DNA from: Semisulcospira habei
Taxonomy: Eukaryota; Mollusca; Gastropoda; Semisulcospiridae
Length of the DNA: 64,000 nt
Assembly (NCBI GenBank): GCA_036245525.1
Contig: BTPG01000005.1
Location: forward strand, 115,822,380-115,886,379
Direction of reading: 5' to 3'
Part shown: positions 1-8,997 of the stretch, piece by piece
How positions within the stretch are numbered: position 1 is the first letter of the stretch
Layout: each line of letters starts with the position of its first letter
Notes under the pieces: model-generated
Database searches by the model: none
What the model was told of the DNA's origin: nothing
What the model saw: the letters and a program-made list of their open reading frames with translations, nothing else
Made by a program: the position numbers and the translations under genes

Positions 1-79
1 GCATATATCCACTTTATAAAGACGCCAATCTTTAGAAAGCCTTTGCTTTTTGTGTTATATATCGCGGTCCGTCCTCGGT

Positions 80-142
80 TTTTTTTTTGTTTTTTTTTTT
101 TTTTTTTTTTTTTTTTGGGGGGTGGGGGTGGGGGGGGGGGGG
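80..142. repeat. Homopolymer T run followed by G-rich run
   Basis: A run of about 35 T is followed directly by an almost pure G run. It is low-complexity sequence with no coding meaning; exact lengths in such tracts are often uncertain in assemblies. The remainder of 1-700 is unique-looking AT-rich sequence in which I see no gene. Confidence 0.9.
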
Positions 143-699
143 TTAGTGACGTTAAATACCTTGCACGCCATTTGACTTGCAATGTTGATCCGACCCCCGC
201 AACTTGTACGAAAATCCAGACAAATTTTGATGACTGCAATTTTTACGTTTTACACAATGTTTTGCACAACCCATCGTAGTAAGTGAATCCAGTTTTTTTC
301 ATTGTCGGTAGTGCCTACGAAGACAAGAAACCCTTTTGCAGTCGGATTTGACAATGATCAAAAACATTGTTGTGTTTTTCGGCCGGGCCGGGGTATTTGG
401 GTTTTTTTCTTTCAGTGTGGCCAAATGTTGTATTGTATTGCAAACTATATAACACCGACGTTTGCCGGTTTGCAAAACAGTTATCTGAGTTCACTTTCTG
501 AGTTCCCGTTCCCTTTCATGTCGACCTGGGGATAAGAAATGTGGCATGTACACCGGCCGCTCATTTCGAGGCACCATTTGCTGTGCGCAAACATTTTGAG
601 TGTGTTTTGCCGCAAGTCATTGAAGTCAATTTCTGTGTATATGTATTTTGTCCACACGTATTTCTGACAGGTGCGCCAAGTACCTTTCATTCACAGTTG

Positions 700-778
700 G
701 TTCAGTTCACACTGGTTGTCAGTCTCCCTCGATTCGCTACCACTGAGGGGTAGCGAATCGAGGGAGACAACCAGTGTG
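700..778. repeat. Near-perfect palindrome (foldback)
   Basis: The arm CACTGGTTGTCAGTCTCCC onward (from about 703) recurs as its reverse complement ending near 775, with a loop of only a few bases around ACTGAGG. It would form a stem of roughly 30 bp. It does not carry the TTAA ends of the other foldback families in the window. Confidence 0.8.
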
Positions 779-1186
779 GGTCCAGTTCTCAGTCGTCTGC
801 AAGGCACAACTTGTAAATCGCGGGAGATGGGTCGACAAGAAGCAAACATATCATTTACGCCTAATAATAACTTTTCAAATTTTAGAGTATGTGAAGTTTA
901 GCATTACTGAGTTGTTGGATATGGATCGGCCACGATAGCTCACTGGTAGCCCAGGATCCAAACTAATTTTGCACTGCCCGTGGGCTTCCATGGTTATTCA
1001 GTTCACCTCTCTCCGTGGTATCATTAGGGTGAACGTGTCCAGGTGCATTTGATAAGATATTAAAGCCACAAACATGCATGTCGTTGTTTGCAGTTTTTGC
1101 TCGAGATCGGTCCCAAGATAAACGAAGGAAAAAGTGGGGTATGTCAGTGTTTAATGTGTTAATGGTTTTGTTTTTCTTCATGTATA

Positions 1187-2130
1187 GACGATATAATAAT
1201 AATAATAATAATAATAATAAAGAGCATTTATATCACGCTGAATCCCCAGGAGCAGTGGGCTCTAAGCGCGTTACAAAAACATGTATATATGCAGAATCTC
1301 ACTACCTTTAAAAAAGTTTAATCTACGCACACATATACAACTAAAACACACATAACAAAACCATTCACAATCACAAGTTAAACGCATTTTGATGATGCTG
1401 ATGCGCCACCATGAAGGTGCTACACGGTCAACAAAGGGAAGACCTAAGATCAAGGCCACCACGATGGTGCTAAACGGTCAGCAAAAGGAGGACCTAAGAT
1501 CAAAGCTACCATGATAGTGCTACAAAGTCAACAGAAGGAGGACCCAAGTTCAGCACAACCGCGATGGCGCTACATGGTCAACAAATAGATGACCTGTGAG
1601 CGTCCGAGCCACCAAATGGTCAATAAACTAAGGATGTAAAGATCAAAGCCACCAAGATGGTCCTACGTCAACAAAAGGAAGACCGAGGTAATAAATGCAC
1701 CATGATGGTGCTGAGTGAGGCATCCTAAGCCACAGAAATATGTATGTAGACCAGACCATTATTACACACACGCACACATACAATCTGTGGATTAATGGTA
1801 CGCAGGCTGAAAGAAGTAGGTTTTAAGTTGGGTCTTAAAGACGTCAATGTTTTCAGCATTCCGGAGGTGTTGGGGAAGGGAGTTCCAGACTACAGGGGCT
1901 TGATACTGGAATGTCCGGCAGCCAAACCGCTTGGAGGAGAAGCTGGGGACACGGAAACGCTTCTCAGAGCAGGAACGAAGGGAACGGGAGGGCTGATAGA
2001 ATAAGGAGATGAGAGGTATGGCGGTAGGGATCCATGAAAGCAGCGAAAAGCCAAGACCGCAATCTTGTACTCGACTCTAAACTGAATGGGTAGCCAGTGC
2101 AATTCCTGAAGTAGGGGGTATCACGATTTC
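1187..2130 (-). mobile_element. 5'-truncated L2/CR1-like LINE fragment
   Basis: On the minus strand, 2102-1890 encodes the conserved LINE C-terminal signature HWLPIQFRVEYKIAVLAFRC followed by SLPPYLSS, typical of the post-RT region of L2/CR1-type non-LTR retrotransposons. Downstream on that strand the fragment ends in an (ATT)n tail, seen on the plus strand as AAT repeats at 1194-1220 next to a GGGCTCTAAGCGCG motif. The same motif and tail type occur in two other fragments (39246-40122 and 47821-51330), so these belong to one family. There is no RT core, so this is a 5'-truncated copy. The right boundary is approximate. Confidence 0.7.
1405..1715. repeat. Minisatellite of about 50-bp units, about six copies
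   Basis: The motif CCACCATGATGGTGCTAC plus GGTCAACAAAAGGAGGACC recurs in diverged form with starts near 1407, 1456, 1507, 1557, 1649 and 1697. It sits inside the 3' untranslated part of the L2-like LINE fragment. Units carry scattered substitutions and no continuous reading frame. Confidence 0.75.
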
Positions 2131-2429
2131 ATGCTCAAACACCATTGAACTGCATTTTTCATGTATTTCATAAACGTTTCATACACACTTTGACTGACAG
2201 ACTGACTTTTGTTCAATTTCAGATTTCCTTATAATGTGATAATGTGATATCAGTCATGTATACTGACTGTACTTAATAAAAACAAATATATCACCCAGTC
2301 TGTGTTGTTTTCTCGTTTGTTCAGTTGGAGTGTTCATTTTTGATTCACGGCGGTATTGCGGAGCAGTCCTGTTACAATGGTCGCTTGAAGCGTGCTTGAC
2401 TCGACTACACACAGCTCAGAATACCGTCA

Positions 2430-2631
2430 TTAACCCATTTAGTCCCAAGGCCTCATTTCCAAAGTATCCGAGCGTCACCTAACAAATAAGTATCAGTTGC
2501 AGAAGACGGATCGACCATGATAATTCAAGGTAGTGCCAGATTAGCTTGGCGCCAAGCTAATCTGGCACTGCCCTTGAATTATCATGGTCGATCCATCTCC
2601 GGCTGTAGTGCGTCGGGGCTAAGTGGGTTAA
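2430..2631. repeat. TTAA foldback element, family H2
   Basis: The element is bounded by TTAACCC at 2430 and GGGTTAA ending 2631. A long perfect stem (TGATAATTCAAGG, then AGTGCCAGATTAGCTTGGCG) is centred near 2554. Arms outside the stem carry the family sequence with CCCAAGGCC near the end. TTAA flanks with CCC/GGG ends resemble non-autonomous piggyBac-type elements; the assignment is an inference. Confidence 0.8.
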
Positions 2632-3125
2632 CACCTGACCTTGTATGTCAATGTTGCGTCTTTTTACGATAGATTATCCCTTTCACTTCTAGAACGAACT
2701 CGCTTCTACAAAGCACCCGACACTATTCATGTTGCAAAATAAATGTAGCATAAGACTGAACTCGCAGGCGATCGTTGCGAAGTTACCTCTGTAACGGGTA
2801 GGAGGACTGCAAATAGCACAGTGCTGCTTCCAGACCCGTGTCATACATATACGTCATTTCGCAACGATCATCTTATGCCTGTTGATGAGAACCGAGTCAA
2901 GTATTTGAGCTATCGTGAACATGTCTTGGAAATTAATGTCTAAGTCACGTGGCGCTGGAAGTGAAAAAGGTCACGGTACCTGTACGTGGTTGTTGCAGGT
3001 GCGACTAATGCTGCGTGCTGAGTCTTGTCTAACAAACAGGAGCTTTCAAGCGTAACATGTTACAATTATAATGTAACCTTACACTGCTCGGGTTAATCGT
3101 CTTGCCACCAGCCTTATCAAGTGTG
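2632..3125. other. Unassigned intergenic sequence
   Basis: No coding signature, RNA gene or repeat-family match was recognised here. A short inverted similarity (GCGATCGTTGCGAA near 2768 and TTTCGCAACGATC near 2858) suggests a degraded foldback. Confidence 0.5.
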
Positions 3126-3221
3126 TTAACGGGCCTTTTGGCTGTCGGTAGCGTGTTTTGTCGCGATGATTCCTGAAGGAATCATCGCGACTAAAACCGC
3201 TACCGACAGCCAAAGGGTTAA
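3126..3221. repeat. TTAA foldback element, family H1
   Basis: An almost perfect palindrome of about 95 bp bounded by TTAA on both sides. The arm reads TTTTGGCTGTCGGTAGCG, then TCGCGATGATTCCTG to a centre near 3176. It is the best-preserved H1 copy. A half copy is recognisable at 3887-3918 (ACCGACAGCCACAGGGTTAA). Confidence 0.85.
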
Positions 3222-4868
3222 AAGCACACCGCGACATGGGCCAATAAGACGAGAAACGCGTATTCAAAAAGTAAACTCATGTTCAGCTGATAGCCAAACT
3301 GTGTTGATTCCACATTCCAAAAGGAGCACGGTCCTGCAGTGGGTTTTTTTTTTTTTTTTTTTTTTTCAGCACCACACCTCCTTTCAATTATTAAGACCGC
3401 GCTTGTGTGTCCAATTTGATCATGCAAACATTTTCCTTTTATTTTTATTTTTTTAAATTATTTTTTGTGGACCATTCCTTGCTGATAAACATCGAGAAAA
3501 CGCGTTTCGACGTATTCACAATGAAACAACACCGTTTGTGTGTCTGTGTGTGTGTCTGTGTGTGTGCGTGTGTGCGCGCGGCGCGTGCGTGCCTGCGCGT
3601 TTGATTGCAGTAACTACTCTGACACGAAAATACAGCGGAAATGTTTGCAAAAAGAACTCGAGCACTTTGAACACACAGCGACAAAATTCCATCACGTGGA
3701 TGCAGTGAATACAAATACCAGTCAGTGCATATTTTAATTTTGTTCAACAACATATCCATTTACAAACAGGTGTATGATTGACAGCGAATTAATGTAACCA
3801 TCTATAACAACAAAAATGATCATTTCTTACACTTGGTTAAAACAGAATCTGCAATTCTACAGAAAGCCAAAAACATATTCATCTTCAAAAACCGATACCG
3901 ACAGCCACAGGGTTAAAAGTCGGCAAACTTGTCGATTAAAATAGTGCAGGTGACAGACCCGTCTTAGTTTCTTCAAAGACCTTCAAACTAATGCAGCGAG
4001 ACAAAGGCTAATGTCTAACAAATCATACAATCTACAAAAAAGGTAGTTGGAAATGCAAATACCGGTACAAAGTTAAACGAATTCAATAGTGCTGTATGAA
4101 AATACGATCTCTCTAAAAACACAAACACACACACACACACGTTTGTTTCTTGCTCGATTACTCACATATGAACAAGTATTACATGAAATTTTCACCACAG
4201 GTGCAAAGGACGGTATTTTTCCAATGACCCTACTCTCGTTGTGTGTACTGAGAATACGTGATTTCGTGATCTTTTACTATTAACGTCAAACTAAATTAGG
4301 CATTTTACAGTCATACAAGTTATTCTACAGCCATACGACTCATTTCTGTTACATTCATTATGACAAAGTTCTTTAACAATTACGACTAAGATCTTTTACG
4401 GTCAATAAGATATAACCAGGCTCTTTTACAGTCACAGGACCGAGATCTTTACAGTAGTAATGTTGACAAAGTGCCTGAAAAAGTCCATGGCCGACGTCGG
4501 CCGCTGTTGGCCCGCGCACGGCTGTGCGCGGGCCAACAGCGGCCGACGTCGGACCGAGGACCCTTTGCTTATTGGGTACTGCATCAGAGGACTCAACACT
4601 TCTGCTCACAGTTTTCGTCCCGAGATCGAGTCCTAGAAATGTTGGATGCAATCCCCGATGACTACCGGTGACCATTTGCTTTTCAGTAACGGAAGAAACC
4701 AAGAAACGTTTGAGAAGCTTGGCGCATTTTATTTCCGGGTGCCCCTGAACTATCGAGGTCGATCTGTCTACCGCCAAAGCTTCTCGAGATAAATGGGCAA
4801 AAGAGGAAGCCACTAAACACTGTGCAATACTGGTAAAATTCAATCGCAACAACTCCTCTGTCGCAGGA
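3222..4868. other. Unassigned intergenic sequence with microsatellites
   Basis: Contains a T run (3345-3366), a (TG)n tract with CG-rich interruptions (3537-3600), a (CA)n tract (4121-4141) and a half-copy of foldback family H1. No exon with splice sites or a conserved protein could be found on either strand. Confidence 0.6.
4491..4552. repeat. GC-rich perfect palindrome
   Basis: The arm CCGACGTCGGCCGCTGTTGG CCCGCGCAC is followed after a 3-4 base loop by its exact reverse complement. The stem is about 29 bp and far more GC-rich than its AT-rich surroundings. It lacks TTAA ends, so it is not obviously H1-H4. Confidence 0.85.
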
Positions 4869-5054
4869 TTAACTCCTTCAGTGCCAGTGGACATAGATTG
4901 TGTTTCTGAAATCTGTGTTAATTCAGCGGCAAAGAGCCCCTACCGTCCAAGAAACACGGATGCAAAATGGGGTCAGCAAGAGGCATATGTCCACATGAGC
5001 CCCCGCAACTGTAGTTGGGTCGTGTTCACTAACTCTCGGCAGTGAAGGAGTTGA
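4869..5054. repeat. TTAA foldback element, family H4 (diverged)
   Basis: Starts TTAACTCCTTCAGTGCCAG and ends CGGCAGTGAAGGAGTTGA. The interior has GGGGTCAGCAAGAGGCATA and CATGAGCCCC but most of the right stem is deleted. Confidence 0.7.
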
Positions 5055-5084
5055 GATGGATGGTCTCTCGTCGCCAAGAGGCAT

Positions 5085-5160
5085 AGATCCTCATGAGCCC
5101 CTGCGACCGCAGGGGCTCATGGGGATCTATGCCTCTTGCAGGCAGCTCTGGGACTAGATC
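5085..5160. repeat. H4 foldback core hairpin
   Basis: A strong palindrome: AAGAGGCATAGATCCTCATG then AGCCCCTGCG, followed by the reverse complement ending TCTATGCCTCTTGCAG. The right arm carries the acceptor-like CCTCTTGCAG motif discussed among the findings. Confidence 0.85.
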
Positions 5161-5486
5161 CAGTTAATGCTGTGAGCTTATGAAGGGCTTGACTTGTCTG
5201 CGGTGTTCATTGATCCAACGATAAAGGCAAGACCCATGCAGGTGCAAGTCGTTTCCATTGTTTCACACGACACTGTTTGCAGATGCATGCTGTGCGACAG
5301 ATCGTTGAAGACAGTCAACTCTGTCACTCCTGGAGATAAATAACTCGCAAGTCGGCGTCGTCTGCACAGCTCGCGTGTATACTTCAAGCTGTCAAGGCGA
5401 CACCAGGGTATGAAGGCAACGGAAAACCGACACCAAAAGGCTTGAATATGAGAATGCGTCTTTGGTTTTAGTACACTATTTCTATA

Positions 5487-5511
5487 TACACACACACACA
5501 CACACACAAAA
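5487..5511. repeat. (CA)n microsatellite
   Basis: Simple CA dinucleotide tract following TATATA. No coding meaning. Confidence 0.9.
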
Positions 5512-5663
5512 CCAGGAAGAAAAACGAACAGCTGCAAGTTTGCCAGAAACTGCATGTAACTTCCACATCAGTAAATGCACATACATCGGAAATGCATTGA
5601 CAAACAGTCTAAATACAGCAGCACCCGTTTTGCGCGAACGCCCTTATTAGAGATCACCTGTCA

Positions 5664-5867
5664 CTAACCCTTTTCATCCTGATACACTACAGCTTGAAAT
5701 ACATTTGACTATGATAGCTCAAGGGTGGTGCCAGAATAGCTATTCTGGTGCCACCCTTAAACTAAAAATGGCGCATCTATCTCCTAATCTGTAATGCAGC
5801 CTTCATACACAACAATAAGCTCATTTGAGAAGAAGAAAAAAATCAGCCTCAGGATGTAATGGGTTAA
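5664..5867. repeat. TTAA foldback element, family H3
   Basis: Left end CTAACCCTTTTCATCCTGAT, right end CAGGATGTAATGGGTTAA. The central stem is CAAGGGTGGTGCCAGAATAG with its complement; this copy has lost the GGCGCC centre. Flanks read TGATACACTACAG and TGTAATGCAGCCTTCAT, shared with the other H3 copies. Confidence 0.8.
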
Positions 5868-5936
5868 AGACCATCATTAAGCTGATTGCAGTCACCTTAC
5901 TGATGGTCCTTAATGACATGTGACACTTACTGCCCT

Positions 5937-6155
5937 CTAACCCATCACTGCCAGCGGACGTACATTGTGCTTTTGATATCCAACCTCTAAGATCCCAAGC
6001 CATCCAAGAAACATGGATACAAAGTAGTGTCAGCAAGAGGTATAGATCCTCATGAGCCCGCCCCCCCCCCCCTCCCCCAACTGCAAAGGTTCATGAGGAT
6101 TTATACCTCTTACATTTGGGTGGGGTTCATTTTTTCTTGGCAGTCATGGGGTTAA
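5937..6155. repeat. TTAA foldback element, family H4
   Basis: Left CTAACCCATCACTGCCAGCGG, right CTTGGCAGTCATGGGGTTAA. The loop has a C-rich expansion at 6059-6077 between CATGAGCC and CAACTGCAAAGG. The stem arms are GTCAGCAAGAGGTATAGATC and its complement. Confidence 0.75.
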
Positions 6156-6189
6156 AGACTTGTCTTGAGAGATTACCGGTACCTGTCTT

Positions 6190-6403
6190 TTAACTCATAA
6201 CATCCTGAGGCTGATTCTGATAAATTTGCTTATGGTCCTGTGAAGGCTACATTACAGATTACAAGACAGATCAACCATTTTAGTTCAAGGGTGGTGCCAG
6301 AATAGTTTGGCGCCTGAGGCGCCAAGCTATTCTGGCACCACCCTTAAACTATCATAGTCAAATCAATTTCAAGTAGGAGTGTATCGGGATGAAAAGGGTT
6401 AAG
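6190..6403. repeat. TTAA foldback element, family H3
   Basis: TTAACTCATAACATCCTGAG at the left and GGGATGAAAAGGGTTAA at the right. Central stem TTCAAGGGTGGTGCCAGAAT with GGCGCCTGAGGCGCC at the centre. It lies in the opposite orientation to the copy at 5664. Confidence 0.85.
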
Positions 6404-6497
6404 ACCAATTATCTTGCAAAAAAAGTGGTTGCTGAAAACCGGTTCATCTGTAAAATGTAAAGACACACACACTCGGTCTCATCTGCTCTGCTCACTT

Positions 6498-6570
6498 CAC
6501 CCTTTAGCTGTCAGTAGTTGCTTTTGTCAAAGCATCTCGACAAAAGTGCTACTGACAACAAACAGGTTAA
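6498..6570. repeat. Foldback element, family H1 (short)
   Basis: CCCTTTAGCTGTCAGTAG paired with CTACTGACAACAAACAGGTT. Diverged, centre near CATCTCG. Confidence 0.65.
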
Positions 6571-6713
6571 ACTGTGAACGAGCCTTGGCCTGTAAGTCAT
6601 AGGGTCACATAAGAAAGGAACCCTCTAAAAATCTGTGAAAAAGAGTACTATTTTAGACAATTTTGTTGGCACACCCATGCCACTATTAGCATGAAGGTGG
6701 GCAGGGTTTTGAA

Positions 6714-6810
6714 TTAACCCTTTGGTTGTCAGAAGCACCTTTATCATGTCAAGATGATTCCTGCAGGTATGAACTTGACAAAATCCAATGCCAACAGTTA
6801 GCAAAGTTAA
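6714..6810. repeat. TTAA foldback element, family H1 (diverged)
   Basis: TTAACCCTTTGGTTGTCAG at the left and CCAACAGTTAGCAAAGTTAA at the right, with ATGATTCCTGCAGG near the centre. Confidence 0.7.
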
Positions 6811-7039
6811 AGCCAGTACCGTAAAAACAGAACATTCTTTTACCCTGTTGGTGTTCTCTGATGCTGAGTGCACATGCACTACATGTAGGATAAATCACTG
6901 TCCCTTTACACAGCATGACATTAATGTGCTGTCCAGAGTCAGGCTTTGGTTATCAATGGTTAACTTTGTCCTGTATACTGTCCTATAAATATTAGACCTA
7001 CAAGTTCATCCATTCATCTAAAACTGGAAACAAGAAAGG

Positions 7040-8115
7040 CAAAGCCATTATGGCTCATGTGATTGATCAATCCACATAAGTGTGACCTTTGTGACCTTGA
7101 CCTTTCTAACAGGTCATTGAAATGAGCAAGTGTTTAAATGTCTAAACACTGGTACAAAAGCCAACACTTTACTAAACAAGTAAAGGGTTGCCTTTTGTAC
7201 CAGTGAAATCCAAGTGTTCTCAAAATATATGCATTTTTCACAAATTTGTCAACCCTCCATGACCCTTGACCTCTGTGAGGGATTGAATTAGTATGCATAG
7301 AAAGGTGTTATTATCAGCTACCTTTATGCCAAATTTTATTGAAAAGTTTGCAAAAACTTTGACAAAACAAAAATTCTATTAAAAACTGGCATTTTTCACA
7401 CACTTGCCAACCTCCTGTGACCCTTGACCTTTCTGAGGGGTCACCCAAATTACTATGTATAGAAAGGCCTTATCATCAGGTATCTCTAGACCAAGTCTGG
7501 ATTTGAAGTTGAAAATAGTATTTGAGAAAAACGTTTTTGTCAAAATATGACTATTTTATTTTACACCTTTCAGGACCCCCATGACCAAAGACCTTTGTGA
7601 GGGGACCAGTAAATTAGTATGCATAGAAAGGTCTTATCATCAGCTACATTTGTGCCAAATCTGACTGAAAAGTTGGCCAAAACATTGGAAAAAAACTACA
7701 ATTATATCAAAACCTGGCATTTTTCACACATTTTTCGACCTCCTGTGACCTTAAACTATCTGAGGGGTTATTCAAATTAGTATGCATAGAAACGTCTTAC
7801 CGTCAGGCATCTCTGTACCAAGTTTGGGTTCGAAGTTGAAAATAGTATTTGAGGAGAAACAATCTATGTCAAAATATGGCTATTTTTTACTCCTTTCTGG
7901 ACCCGACCTTGACCTTCAAAAGAGGACACTGAAACTGGTATGTCTAGAAATGTTTTACCACAAAGTACCCTTGGGCCAAGTTTGAAGTCTGAGGTGTGAA
8001 TAGTCTGCGAGAAAATACCAATGTTAAAGTTTACCACGGATGACAGACGCCGCATGCCGGACAGACGAAGGATGGCCCATTACATATATTCACTTCTGCG
8101 ATCACATGTGAGCCA
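7040..8115 (+). repeat. Array of about 160-bp units rich in TGACCT motifs
   Basis: Five to six diverged units, each with a TGACCTTTGACCT-like motif (near 7083, 7261, 7420, 7575, 7744, 7905), then GAGGGG, then TTAGTATGCATAGAAAGG and TATCATCAGCTAC. The array closes with GAGAAAATACCAATGTTAAA and ACATGTGAGCCAAAAAA. Related single units occur at 22748-22960, about 23240-23400, and (inverted) 30030-30510. It is non-coding on inspection; no frame is conserved between units. Confidence 0.8.
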
Positions 8116-8593
8116 AAAAATTATTACATTAAATGAACAATGTCTCTAGCTATAAGCGCAGATGTAAAATTACAATACAAAACATACCCCAATCGTACAT
8201 TGGATCCAAGCACCAAAAATCAACAAAAATCATTTTAACCTGTGCAACCATGCAGTTACAGTCATCTTTCATTTCACCCATGACTGGATTTGGTTTTCTA
8301 ATATTTATCCAACCACCCAGCTATAAGTATGCACACACGGAACACACCCATACCTGACTACATCAACTACATGTAAAATTGTACACGCTTGTTCGGGCAT
8401 CCATCGGTAATGTAAACAGTACCAGTGGCTGCATGCACAAGAAGGGGTTAAGTCTTTGTTTTCTCAGACAACACATCATATCACAATCCAAGCACTAAAA
8501 AGTCAGGCACATAAAAAGTGTATAAATTTACACACATGAACATCCTCACACACTACTGACAAAGGTACCCAGTTGAAGTCACACCACTTTCAC

Positions 8594-8770
8594 TTCTAGT
8601 GCCATGATGGCTTAAGGGTAGTGTCTGATCGCCGGCTCATTTGAGACTGATCAACCGTTACAGCTCTAGTGTAGTGCTTAATTATCTTGGCACCTGATGA
8701 TGCCAAGTGGATCAGGCACAATCCTTGAACTGTGCATCATGGTTTATCCACCTCAGCTGCCTTATGCTTA
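8594..8770. repeat. Degraded H2-like foldback
   Basis: Fragments CCATGATGGCTTAAGGGTAG, TTGGCACCTGATGATGCCAAG and AATCCTTGAACTGTGCATCA preserve the H2 stem order with many changes. Confidence 0.5.
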
Positions 8771-8792
8771 GTGCTCGACATGCAGACAAATG

Positions 8793-8876
8793 TAAAATGT
8801 GTGCTGGTCTGTGATTTTTTTTACCTTACGGCTGTAAGCCATAAGGTACAAAATCACAGACCAGCACACAAATGTG
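8793..8876. repeat. Foldback hairpin outside families H1-H4
   Basis: The arm TGTGTGCTGGTCTGTGATTT is repeated as its reverse complement at about 8849-8872 around TTACCTTACGGCTGTAAG. It lies just downstream of the TXNDC12 stop codon and could be part of that gene's 3' untranslated region. Confidence 0.75.
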
Positions 8877-8926
8877 AACCAGTTGACACAGGAAGTAAAA
8901 GGGTTCAGTGATACAGTCGAGTCCTG

Positions 8927-8997
8927 CTACAACTCATTCTTTATCTTGTCAGAGTTCATACCAGTGCTCTTCAGGACATTTCTCATGCTCTCCACCA
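8927..8997 (-). CDS. TXNDC12: TXNDC12 exon 7 (last coding exon)
   Basis: Acceptor TTTCAG precedes 8997. Encodes VVESMRNVLKSTGMNSDKIK then NEL and TAG stop at 8929-8927. The first codon is split with exon 6. Confidence 0.92.

Noticed and set aside
921..1000. tRNA-like A-box (GATAGCTCACTGGTAG) suggesting a tRNA or SINE head
   Set aside because: No B-box at the right distance and no cloverleaf could be folded. A similar GATAGCTCACCAGTT at 56972 also lacks a B-box.
4373..4894. 173-codon open frame on the minus strand
   Set aside because: It runs through the GC-rich palindrome and foldback sequence, has no conserved motif or splice context, and is composed of inverted-repeat translation.
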